Assembly: GCA_045640985.1 (NCBI GenBank)
Contig: JAZUFZ010000032.1
Coordinates: forward strand, 1 to 52,440
Direction of reading: 5' to 3'
DNA: 52,440 nt
DNA from: Colimorpha sp045640985
GTDB lineage: Bacteria; Bacteroidota; Bacteroidia; Bacteroidales; P3
Position 1 is the first letter of the stretch, and each line of letters begins with the position of its first letter. Shown here piece after piece: positions 33,202 through 40,273 of this stretch. A program made the translations under genes and the position numbers. Under the pieces are notes generated by a model. It ran no database searches. It was not told the DNA's origin and worked only from the letters and a program-made list of their open reading frames with translations.

Positions 33202-33324
33202 ATGTCAAAACAAAACATCGAACCCGAAGAATGGCAAAAGATAATAAAAGTAATAATCGCTGTGCTTTCCGCGCTGGCTGGAGCATTGGGCGCAACGTCG
33301 GCTCGCGCTATGGGCATCTTTTGA
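33202..33324 (+). CDS. Small holin-like 'smalltalk' family peptide
   Basis: This is a 40-aa peptide with a polar N-terminus, WQKIIKVIIAVLSALAGALG (about residues 11-30) as a single membrane helix, and a short basic end. It matches the pattern of Bacteroides 'smalltalk' peptides (K..WE.I.KVIIAV.SALAG..G), which sit directly upstream of an N-acetylmuramoyl-L-alanine amidase as here. The membrane peptide next to a cell-wall amidase recalls a phage holin-endolysin pair, but a lytic role is not shown. Confidence 0.75.
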   Translation: MSKQNIEPEEWQKIIKVIIAVLSALAGALGATSARAMGIF

Positions 33325-33344
33325 GGAAGGGTTTCTTTTCAAGA

Positions 33345-33407
33345 GACGTTTCCTCGCCTCGGAAGAGTCTGCAAGCAGTCTTTTCGCTCGGCTTACGGGA
33401 ACGTTTT
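33345..33407 (+). promoter_or_regulatory. Structured leader element, copy B
   Basis: Same ends as copy A (GACGTTTCC ... GGGAACGTTT) and the same inner blocks CGCCTCGG and GCTCGGCTTACGG. The apical part is a different hairpin, CTGC-AA-GCAG, so pairing is kept while sequence changes. It lies between the small peptide gene and the amidase. Confidence 0.6.
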
Positions 33408-33417
33408 TCTGACTGCA

Positions 33418-33450
33418 AAGGCGCGCTTCTACTGTGCGCCTTTGTTTTAT
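33418..33450 (+). terminator. Hairpin with T-run before the amidase
   Basis: AAAGGCGCGC and GTGCGCCTTT pair around a short loop and are followed by TTTTATTTT, directly upstream of the amidase ATG at 33462. It could attenuate amidase expression. Confidence 0.65.
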
Positions 33451-33461
33451 TTTAGCAGATT

Positions 33462-33899
33462 ATGAGAACAATTAAGAGAATTATTTTGCATTGTACGGCT
33501 ACCCGTGAGGGTCAGCCGGTTTCCGTTGAGGACGTGACCCGCTGGCACATCGCCCGCGGTTTTTCTACTATTGGCTATCATTACCTTATCGACCTTGAAG
33601 GGCGCACGCTTGAAGGGCGTGAGGAGCGTCTGCCCGGGGCGCACTGCAAAGGGCTTAACGCTACCTCTATCGGGGTCTGCTATGTGGGCGGGCTGAACTC
33701 CGAAGGTATCCCAGAGGATACGCGCACCGAAAGCCAGAAAGAGGCGCTTTATCATCTCTGCGCCCTGTTGCAGAAAAAATACAACATTCCCGACTGCGAA
33801 ATTCGTTGTCATAATGAATTTGCGCGCAAGGCTTGCCCTTGCTTCTCGCAAAAGAAATTCCTTACTGAATATAAGGCTTGGAAAAAGAAAAGACTATGA
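33462..33899 (+). CDS. N-acetylmuramoyl-L-alanine amidase (amidase_2, T7-lysozyme-like)
   Basis: This is a 145-aa zinc amidase cleaving the lactyl-amide bond of peptidoglycan. The zinc-binding start IILHCTATREG (about residues 6-16), WHIARGFSTIGYHYLIDLEG (about 28-47, with the second His/Tyr region), SIGVCYVGG (about 70-78) and the late CHNEFARKACPCF (about 118-130) follow the T7 lysozyme pattern. There is no signal peptide, so export would need another route such as the adjacent holin-like peptide. It is preceded by a T-tailed hairpin and overlaps the next gene. Confidence 0.9.
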   Translation: MRTIKRIILHCTATREGQPVSVEDVTRWHIARGFSTIGYHYLIDLEGRTLEGREERLPGAHCKGLNATSIGVCYVGGLNSEGIPEDTRTESQKEALYHLCALLQKKYNIPDCEIRCHNEFARKACPCFSQKKFLTEYKAWKKKRL

Positions 33900-34237
33900 A
33901 GACAGAACACCCTTACCCGAAATATTCCCTCTATGCCTACAGGCAGATTAATGGCGCAACGCTGGAGGCGTTCACGCCTTACACAAATGCTATTCTTGTG
34001 AACGCTGGAGAACTGAAGGTTCTCCGCGACCCGTTTTTCAAACCGAAGAAGCCTGTTTATATCGTTTTGCTTTCGTGGCTTCCGAATTTCCGACTTTTTT
34101 TCCCCGATGATGTAACACTTATCTACCGCAAAGAGGTAGAAAGGGGCAAAATGCCCCTCGTTTACGAGTTTAAGCCCGATTCTAACGTGGTAATTTGCGA
34201 GCCGTTAGACGTAAATTACTTTATGTCAGGGTATTAG
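33896..34237 (+). CDS. Hypothetical protein coupled to the amidase
   Basis: This protein has 113 aa if started at the ATG at 33896, whose ATGA overlaps the amidase stop, implying translational coupling; a start at 33878 is also in frame. The sequence (YSLYAYRQINGATLEAFTPY at the start, FFPDDVTLIYRKEVERGKMP later) has mixed beta character and one moderately hydrophobic stretch (VYIVLLSWLPNFRLFF), which is too short and charged at its end to call a membrane helix. I recognise no domain. It may be an immunity, regulatory or accessory partner of the amidase; that is inference from coupling only. Confidence 0.6.
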   Translation: MKTEHPYPKYSLYAYRQINGATLEAFTPYTNAILVNAGELKVLRDPFFKPKKPVYIVLLSWLPNFRLFFPDDVTLIYRKEVERGKMPLVYEFKPDSNVVICEPLDVNYFMSGY

Positions 34238-34256
34238 GGTGACTGGTGACTGGTGA
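34238..34256 (-). repeat. AGTCACC heptamer array at the right edge of the cassette
   Basis: GGTGACT units (about 2.7) directly after the stop of the last cassette gene. It is the right-hand counterpart of the three arrays at 31301-31618. Confidence 0.8.
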
Positions 34257-34283
34257 TTTTCATTTTTTTTCGCAGATAAGAAA

Positions 34284-34392
34284 GGGTCAAAGAGTCAAAG
34301 AGTCAAAGAGTTTAAGGGGTTTAAGAGGGGGAAAGAGGGGGGAAGAGAGGGAAAGAGAGGAAAGAGAGGAAAGGTGGGGTGAGGGGAGTTGG
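34284..34392. repeat. Purine-rich short tandem array
   Basis: Three AGTCAAAG-type 8-mers, then TTTAAGG-type units, then a run of GGAAAGAGA-type units. It belongs to the same family as 35511-35680 and 25625-25744. Confidence 0.8.
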
Positions 34393-34427
34393 GGTGTGAA
34401 CCTTGGAGTCGCGAGGAATTAATTAAA

Positions 34428-34606
34428 GAACACGAATTGCACGAATTGCACGAATGGGCGGAGCCACGAAGAATTAATTATAAGAACACGAATTGCACGA
34501 ATAGCACGAATGGGCGGAGCCGCGAAGATTAATAGAACACGAATCTCACGAATTGCACGAATGGGCGGAGCCGCGCGAAAAAATAAATATTCGTGAGATT
34601 CGTGTT
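34428..34606. repeat. Three tandem 51-56 bp units ending in a hairpin
   Basis: Units begin GAACACGAAT at 34428, 34484 and 34535, contain 9-mers CACGAATTG and end in GGGCGGAGCC. The last unit's start (34536-34553) is an exact 18-bp inverted match to 34589-34606, so the array closes with a stem. Confidence 0.8.
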
Positions 34607-34703
34607 AGCTCCACTCCGGTCGCTGACCTTCGGTTCAAAAAAAATCACGAGTTGCGAGGAATTAATTCCTTTAATTCTGTGATTTCTGCGTGGAACAGGA
34701 ATC

Positions 34704-35504
34704 CTATACCTGGGAGACCTTGCGGGCCAGGCGGGCGCAGAGGGAGGGACAGAGCCGTTTGAGGGGGACCATGAGGAGTTCCCGGCCGCCCACCAGCACT
34801 TCGCGCTTCCGGCGGCTGACCGCCCGGAGGATTATGCGGGCCGCCTTTTCGGAGGAGATACCCTGAGCCTGGCCCGGGTCCATCAGTCCGTGACGCGAAC
34901 CGTCAGACTCCAGTGCATTCATGGATATAGCGGTGTTTACCCTTCCCGGGCATACCATCGTAACCCGGATACCCTGACCATGGTATTCCGCCTCCACAGT
35001 CTCGAAGAAGCCGTACAGCGCATGTTTTGCCGCCGAATAGCCGCCCCGGAGCGGGAAGCCGAAGCGGCCGGCGATGCTGGTGGTAGTAACCAGCTGGCCG
35101 CCCCCGCTGCGGATCATCAGCGGAAGAATGGCCCGTGTAAGTTCCACGGGAGCGAAGAAATCCAGCTCCATGACCTTCCGGAGGACCTCCATCCGGGTAT
35201 CGATAACCGAACCCCTCTGGCTGATACCTGCGTTGTTGAAAAGGATATCCACGCAGCCATAGATCCTCCAGGCCCGCTCCACCAGATCAGGGAGCCGGGG
35301 AGTAAGACTCAGATCGCAGCACAGGATATGCACCTTGCAGGGATGCTCCCTGCAGCGGTCAGCCACCCGAAGAAGCTTTTCCTCTGAGGAGGAGGTAAGG
35401 ATAAGCCTTGCCCCCTGAGCGGCAAGGCTATAGGCAACAGCCTCACCGATACCGGAAGAGGCCCCCGTAATCCAGACAACTTTATTCAAAAAATATCTTT
35501 GCAT
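34704..35504 (-). CDS. Short-chain dehydrogenase/reductase
   Basis: This is a 266-aa NAD(P)-dependent SDR. The cofactor loop TGASSGIG (about residues 14-21), NNAG (about 90-93) and the catalytic Ser in TTTSIAG with YSAAK (about 157-161) are intact. It is somewhat longer than the minimal SDR, and the basic C-terminal end (SLCARLARK) could associate with the membrane. It lies downstream of a serine-palmitoyltransferase-like gene, so 3-ketosphinganine reductase is an attractive guess. It is separated from the threonine-synthase-like gene by a 174-bp repeat array, so co-transcription is uncertain. A generic fatty-chain or steroid reductase is the alternative. Confidence 0.85.
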   Translation of the reverse strand: MQRYFLNKVVWITGASSGIGEAVAYSLAAQGARLILTSSSEEKLLRVADRCREHPCKVHILCCDLSLTPRLPDLVERAWRIYGCVDILFNNAGISQRGSVIDTRMEVLRKVMELDFFAPVELTRAILPLMIRSGGGQLVTTTSIAGRFGFPLRGGYSAAKHALYGFFETVEAEYHGQGIRVTMVCPGRVNTAISMNALESDGSRHGLMDPGQAQGISSEKAARIILRAVSRRKREVLVGGRELLMVPLKRLCPSLCARLARKVSQV

Positions 35505-35510
35505 TTAATG

Positions 35511-35680
35511 AAGGTTTAAGGGTGAAGGTTGAAGGTTTAAGGAGTCAAAGGGTCAAAGAGTCAAAGGGTCAAAGAGTCAAAAAGACAAAAAGTCAAAGAG
35601 TCAAAAAGAGTTTAAGGAGTTAAGTAGTTTAAGGAGTTTAAGAGGAACTTTGGAACTTGGAACTTTGGAACTTGGAACTT
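35511..35680. repeat. Octamer array between the PLP enzyme and the SDR
   Basis: GAAGGTT-type units, then at least eight 8-mers RGTCAAAR, then AGTTTAAGG-type units and five 7-mers GGAACTT, running up to the stop codon of the neighbouring gene. It fills the whole gap. Confidence 0.85.
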
Positions 35681-36905
35681 AAAACTTCTGCACTTCATTA
35701 CGGAACCAGAAAGCCCGCATACAGCCCTCACCGGTATTGAGCAGGACCTTGTCGCCGTTATGGATAAGGCCGTTTTCAAGAGCCTTGCAGAAGCCGGAAT
35801 AGCATACCATGGAAGCGGGACCCATCAACAGGTTACGGTGGTTCATCATATCCCGGCCAAACGCCGGAAGATTACGTTCTTCCACCCGGAGGAAACATCC
35901 GCCGGACTGACGCACGATGGGGGCCAGCAGCGGATAGTTTCCCGGATTCGCGGCAGTAAGGATATGTATCCGGGTATGGACATTCTCCCGTGGGGCATAA
36001 TCCCGTGTCCAGCCATCGGGGAAGCCGTTTTCCCGGGCCCGTTCCCAGGCGCGGACCATAGGGTCGCACTCGTCCTGCTGCACCAGAATCATGCGGGGAT
36101 TTTCCACACGATAACCTGCGGACTTCAATTCTCTTATGCCTTTATCGAAGGCCAGCACGCCCGTACCGCCCGCAACCGCCTGGATATAGACCGAAGGGAT
36201 ATCCTTCATCTGACGCAGGCACTCAAAAACCAGCGTGCGCTTGGACTCGATGCGGAGCGGGTCGATATTCCCGCCGCTTATCAGGACATGCTCCCGTCTG
36301 CTGAACTCCTCCGCCTCCCGTTTAGCGGCTCCATAATCCCCCTGAGAGACCACCAGATGCTGTCCTGTCCGGCGCACAGCCTCAAGGGTCTCCTCATCGG
36401 TATAACCGGGAGCGAAATGGGTAAACCGGATTCCCGCCTTCCGGAGATATGCGGCAAAAGCTACAGCTGCATTTCCCGTGGAAGCCAGACAATAGTCCTG
36501 AATATGGTGTTCCTTCAGTACGGAAGCCGCAAGGGAAGCCCCGATATCCTTGAAAGTGCCCGTTCCGCCGTTCAGATCATGACGGCAGACATACACCTCA
36601 CAGCGGACCCCATTCCGGGCCGCCTTTTCTTCAAGGTGAGGCCATCGTTCGATGGGAACGGTACCTTCCCCCATGGAAACGATATTCTCACGGCTTTCAA
36701 GCGGCAGACAGTCAAAATATAAGGCAAACTGAGAACTGCTGTCCGCCGTTGGGTCCTGAGGGGCTTTCAGACGTTCATAGTCAAACTCCGGATAGATGAT
36801 CTCCACCCGCTTAGACCCGCAGGTGCACTGCTGTCCCTGGTCAAACCACGCAGCGAAATCCCCGATAACCCTGCCACAATGGCTGCATACTATACTATAT
36901 TTCAT
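35679..36905 (-). CDS. Threonine-synthase-like PLP enzyme
   Basis: This is a 408-aa fold-type II PLP enzyme (start ATG at 36905; a TTG three codons upstream is less likely). An N-terminal zinc-ribbon-like pair (CSHCG and CTCG, about residues 7-30) is as in the threonine synthase family. The PLP lysine lies in GGTGTFKDIG (about 112-121), with STGNAAVAF and a later AVAGGTGVLAF phosphate-binding loop. Threonine synthase makes L-threonine from O-phosphohomoserine. No hom or thrB gene is nearby; it starts 9 bp after the serine-palmitoyltransferase-like gene, so a related lyase acting on a serine-type substrate is possible. Confidence 0.8.
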   Translation of the reverse strand: MKYSIVCSHCGRVIGDFAAWFDQGQQCTCGSKRVEIIYPEFDYERLKAPQDPTADSSSQFALYFDCLPLESRENIVSMGEGTVPIERWPHLEEKAARNGVRCEVYVCRHDLNGGTGTFKDIGASLAASVLKEHHIQDYCLASTGNAAVAFAAYLRKAGIRFTHFAPGYTDEETLEAVRRTGQHLVVSQGDYGAAKREAEEFSRREHVLISGGNIDPLRIESKRTLVFECLRQMKDIPSVYIQAVAGGTGVLAFDKGIRELKSAGYRVENPRMILVQQDECDPMVRAWERARENGFPDGWTRDYAPRENVHTRIHILTAANPGNYPLLAPIVRQSGGCFLRVEERNLPAFGRDMMNHRNLLMGPASMVCYSGFCKALENGLIHNGDKVLLNTGEGCMRAFWFRNEVQKF

Positions 36906-36914
36906 CCGCAACAA

Positions 36915-38177
36915 TCATTTTCTGATAATGTGCATGTCCGGCATGGGTTTATTGTATTCACCGGCATCCAGACGTTTCTTCACCTGCTTGAACACCTCAA
37001 TGGTACGGTCAGCATGTTCCATGGTGTGGACGGCAGTAGGAATGATTCTCAGCATAATCTGTCCCTTGGGAACTACCGGATATACCACAATGCTGCAGAA
37101 GATACCATAGTTCTCACGCAGATCTACCACCACGTTGCAGCCCTGATTGATGTCGCCCGGGAAGAACACCGGCGTGATAGGGGAAGCCGTGACACCCGTG
37201 TTGAAACCCTCCTGCTGGAGCGAATGCTGGAGATGAAGCGCAACATCCCACAGACGCTGATGATACTCAGGATGCTCTCTGATGATTTCCAGACGGCGTT
37301 TGATACCCCAGACGATAGGCATCGGGAGACTCTTTGCATAAATCTGGCTGCGCATATTCATACGAAGATACATGATGATGTCAGGATCGTTGCAGCCGAT
37401 AAAACCGCCTATGATGGCCATAGTTTTGGCGAAAGCACAGAAATACAGGTCAATATCATCCTCACATTTGAAATGGGTGTGGGTGCCGCGCCCCTCGGGT
37501 CCCATCACCCCCATACCGTGAGCATCATCAATCAGGATACGGAAATCAAACTCCTTCTTCAGGGCGCAGATCTGATCCAGCGCACCCAGATCCCCTTCCA
37601 TGCCATACACACCTTCCGTAGCCACCAATACACCGCCCCCTTGCTTCTCAGCCAGTTCGGTAGCCTGTTTCAGCTGTTTGCGGAGCGACTCGATATCGTT
37701 GTGGGCATAACGGAAACGCTTGGCCCCCGTCACGCGGAAACCGTCTATCAGGCAGGCATGAGCCTCGCTGTCATACACGATAACGTCGCGCAGGGTAACC
37801 AGCGTATCAAGAATGCTGATCTGTCCCTGATAGCCGAAATTCAGCAGATAGCCGTACTTCTTGTGGGTATATTCACAGAGCATAGCCTCCACCTCCTCGT
37901 GCAGGTCGCTGTTGCCCGACATCATACGCGCCCCCATCGGAGCCCCGAGACCCCACCGGCGGGCCCCCTCCTCGTCGGCAGCCCTCACCTCCGGGTTGTT
38001 TGCAAGACCGAGATAATTGTTCAGGCTCCAGTTCAGTACCTTTTTTCCGTTGAAAACCATTTCAGGGCCCAGTTCCCCTTCCAGCTTGGGGAAATAGAAA
38101 TAGCCGTCAGCATACTTCTGATACTGACCCAGCGGCCCTCCCGTTGATTCTTTGATACGTGCAAAAATATCCTTCAT
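36915..38177 (-). CDS. Alpha-oxoamine synthase, probable serine palmitoyltransferase
   Basis: This is a 420-aa PLP enzyme of the alpha-oxoamine synthase family. These enzymes condense an amino acid with an acyl-CoA; Bacteroidota use one, serine palmitoyltransferase, to start sphingolipid synthesis. Blocks seen are NWSLNNYLGLANNPEV (about residues 49-64), LNFGYQGQISIL (about 111-122), DDAHGMGVMGPEGRG (about 217-231, PLP ring) and CAFAKTMAIIGGF (about 246-258, with the PLP lysine). The last is closer to Bacteroidota serine palmitoyltransferase than to the TLSKA of KBL/BioF. 2-amino-3-ketobutyrate CoA ligase remains possible. It lies 18 bp after the HdrA-like gene in the same run. Confidence 0.82.
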   Translation of the reverse strand: MKDIFARIKESTGGPLGQYQKYADGYFYFPKLEGELGPEMVFNGKKVLNWSLNNYLGLANNPEVRAADEEGARRWGLGAPMGARMMSGNSDLHEEVEAMLCEYTHKKYGYLLNFGYQGQISILDTLVTLRDVIVYDSEAHACLIDGFRVTGAKRFRYAHNDIESLRKQLKQATELAEKQGGGVLVATEGVYGMEGDLGALDQICALKKEFDFRILIDDAHGMGVMGPEGRGTHTHFKCEDDIDLYFCAFAKTMAIIGGFIGCNDPDIIMYLRMNMRSQIYAKSLPMPIVWGIKRRLEIIREHPEYHQRLWDVALHLQHSLQQEGFNTGVTASPITPVFFPGDINQGCNVVVDLRENYGIFCSIVVYPVVPKGQIMLRIIPTAVHTMEHADRTIEVFKQVKKRLDAGEYNKPMPDMHIIRK

Positions 38178-38195
38178 GATAATTAGAATTAAGAA

Positions 38196-39197
38196 TTATG
38201 CGAATTGATTGATTATTTCGAGCGCAGCACACCTTCCGTCAGCCAGCGCTTCAGGTAGAGACATAGGGCGCTTGCAGCTGCCCGCCACAAACAGGCCCTG
38301 CCTGCAGGTCCGGTTGTCGTCCAGCCTGCTGTCCGCAGAACGGATGAAACCATAGTTTCCGCAGACCCCGCACAGGCGGCCCAGTTCCCTCGTGCCCGCA
38401 GAGGGCTCCATACCCACCATAAGCACAAGCAGGTCAGCCGACATCTTCATAGGACGGCACAGGAGCGTATCTTCCGCCTTGACCGCAATACGGTTGTCGA
38501 AAGTCCGGGCAGCCTCTGATATCCTGCCCCGGATAAACCTCACGCCGTAATCCTGCTGGGCAGAGCGGTAGAGTTCCTCGAACCCCTCGCCCCAGAGCCT
38601 CAGATCCATATAGAAGACCACGACCTCGGTATCGGGAGAAAGACGCTTCACCTCAATGGCCTGTTTCACGGCAGTGATGCAGCAGACCTTGGAACAGTAG
38701 AGATTGCCCGTCTTTTCATCGCGGGACCCCACACACTGGAGAAAGGCGACCCTTGAGGGGGGCTCCTTCATGATATTGAGAACCTCACGCCTGCGAAGCA
38801 TGTCCTCCATCTCAAGAGAGGTGATCACCCCCGGATAGATACCGTACCCCAGTTCCTCCTTCCTTCCGGCATCAAAAGTCTGATAGCCCGTAGCGAGAAG
38901 CACACAGTCAAAACTCCGTCCTTCCACGCTCCAGAGCCCCCCCGGAGCTTCGGGCGGGACAAGGGACACCTTCTTCCCCGCACAGAGCGTGATACGGGGA
39001 TTCCGGAGTTTTCTGCCGAGTTCCTCCGCTACAGCATCCGCGGAAACAAAATCAGGAAACAACAGGGCCTTGTCGGTAATGTTCTTCAAAGGTTCCGGGG
39101 CGGATTCATACACCCAGACCTCCCATCCGGCCCCTGCAAGGACCGAGGCGGCCTCCAGCCCCGAAGGGCCCGCACCTATAACGGCTATCTGCTTCAT
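38196..39197 (-). CDS. HdrA-like FAD / iron-sulfur oxidoreductase
   Basis: This is a 333-aa flavoprotein related to heterodisulfide reductase subunit A and QmoA. The N-terminal FAD loop IAVIGAGPSGLEAA (about residues 4-17) and a central CVGSRDEKTGNLYCSKVCC block (about 155-173), which in HdrA binds a [4Fe-4S] cluster, are clear. It lacks the ferredoxin-type domains that extend longer HdrA proteins, so it is a minimal core. In HdrA the flavin can bifurcate electrons; that activity is not implied here. It overlaps the HdrB-like gene by 4 bp (ATGA), indicating coupling. Confidence 0.88.
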   Translation of the reverse strand: MKQIAVIGAGPSGLEAASVLAGAGWEVWVYESAPEPLKNITDKALLFPDFVSADAVAEELGRKLRNPRITLCAGKKVSLVPPEAPGGLWSVEGRSFDCVLLATGYQTFDAGRKEELGYGIYPGVITSLEMEDMLRRREVLNIMKEPPSRVAFLQCVGSRDEKTGNLYCSKVCCITAVKQAIEVKRLSPDTEVVVFYMDLRLWGEGFEELYRSAQQDYGVRFIRGRISEAARTFDNRIAVKAEDTLLCRPMKMSADLLVLMVGMEPSAGTRELGRLCGVCGNYGFIRSADSRLDDNRTCRQGLFVAGSCKRPMSLPEALADGRCAALEIINQFA

Positions 39198-40273
39198 ACT
39201 TTCAGAAAACTTGGTTTTTCAGGATAGGGCAGTCTTCTGCCCGAAATCCCCTTGTATTTATCATCTTTGCTATAAGCCACACCGATTTTGTCCAGCAGCC
39301 GGTCGCACTGCACCTGATGAAGCTGGAGACCCAGTCCCCAGGGGTCACGCCCGAGGAGCAGCCCCGCAAGTTCCTCGTAGGTCAGCACAGGGATGCCGTA
39401 CCCCTCAGTATCGTAAGTCTTGTGTTCCATTTCAGCGATGGTATATTGCCATTTGTCGAGGAACATACTGCAGCCCGGACAGTTGGTAAGGATAAAATCC
39501 GGCTCGTAGGGCTCCATAGATTGCAGTTTCTTGCGGGTATTCGCTACCGAATAGCCCCGGTTTTCCTTTACCAGATACTGACGGAACCCGAACCCGCAGC
39601 AATGGCGGCGTTCCGGGTAGTCTATAACCTCCCCGCCCCAGGCCTCTATCATCCCTGCAAGCACATACGGGAACTCGGCTTTTCCCACCCCGTGCTGCGG
39701 AAAAATCTTGGCATAATGACATCCCGTATGCTCCACCACTCGCAGCGGCCGTCCCGTATAGCGGTTCACAAGCCGGTATCTCATCAGCGGCTTCAGGTCA
39801 AAACGGAACTTATATATAAGGTCCGAAGCATGTACGATATTCTTTGGAATCTGGAACTCCCTCCGGGTGGCGGTCCACAGATATTCGCGTGCCTTGGCGA
39901 GGAGTTCCGGATTCCGGCTCCATTTATCAAGAACCTCGGTAAATATCCCGAATGAGGTAACGCAGGAGGGGACATAGTTCTCGTATCCGTTTTCGGTCAT
40001 GAGCGAGAAGAGCCGCGCCACAATGGTCATGGTCGTATCAAGGGACACCACGCTGCTGTGGTAGCCTATACCCGTGCAGGTATGCTGGTGCATATCATCA
40101 CAGATGTCCTTATGCAGGTCATCCTTCAGTATCGACAGCAGGGCGTTTTCCGACCCGGGGAAGAACGTCTGCCTGATGCAGCTGCGCTCATAGAAATAAT
40201 GGTCGTCAGCAATTTCCTTCTGATACTGGTTCCAGTAACGGCCGCGCACCGGCCCGCAATCATTACCTTTCAT
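39194..40273 (-). CDS. HdrB-like CCG-domain protein
   Basis: This is a 359-aa relative of HdrB, which carries two non-cubane [4Fe-4S] clusters in CCG domains. The C-terminal domain is intact: HTGCHYAK (about residues 179-186), HCCGFG (about 219-224) and NCPGCSMFL (about 258-266). In the N-terminal domain the pattern is eroded: PGC reads FFPGS, CCG reads CTGIG, and the final CxxC reads CVTS, leaving too few cysteines for a normal second cluster. An N-terminal extension precedes it. It overlaps its neighbours by 4 bp on both sides in the Hdr operon. Confidence 0.88.
   Translation of the reverse strand: MKGNDCGPVRGRYWNQYQKEIADDHYFYERSCIRQTFFPGSENALLSILKDDLHKDICDDMHQHTCTGIGYHSSVVSLDTTMTIVARLFSLMTENGYENYVPSCVTSFGIFTEVLDKWSRNPELLAKAREYLWTATRREFQIPKNIVHASDLIYKFRFDLKPLMRYRLVNRYTGRPLRVVEHTGCHYAKIFPQHGVGKAEFPYVLAGMIEAWGGEVIDYPERRHCCGFGFRQYLVKENRGYSVANTRKKLQSMEPYEPDFILTNCPGCSMFLDKWQYTIAEMEHKTYDTEGYGIPVLTYEELAGLLLGRDPWGLGLQLHQVQCDRLLDKIGVAYSKDDKYKGISGRRLPYPEKPSFLKV

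Larger units (their letters stand above)
34257..34703. other. Repeat-filled intergenic region
   Basis: No gene is seen. The stretch holds an 8-mer and purine-rich array (34284-34392), then three tandem copies of a 51-56 bp unit (34428-34578) and an inverted repeat around 34536-34606. Confidence 0.7.

Noticed and set aside
33231..33455. 74-codon plus-strand frame overlapping the holin-like peptide gene and leader copy B
   Set aside because: It covers the structured leader and a terminator hairpin and shows no family motif; the 40-aa frame at 33202-33324 fits a known peptide pattern.
34428..34606. CRISPR-like array
   Set aside because: Only three units, which are nearly identical throughout with no variable spacers, and no cas genes nearby.
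35494..35501. TATCTTTG promoter-like box on the plus strand
   Set aside because: It sits inside the start of the minus-strand SDR gene and no plus-strand gene follows; it is a by-product of codon sequence.
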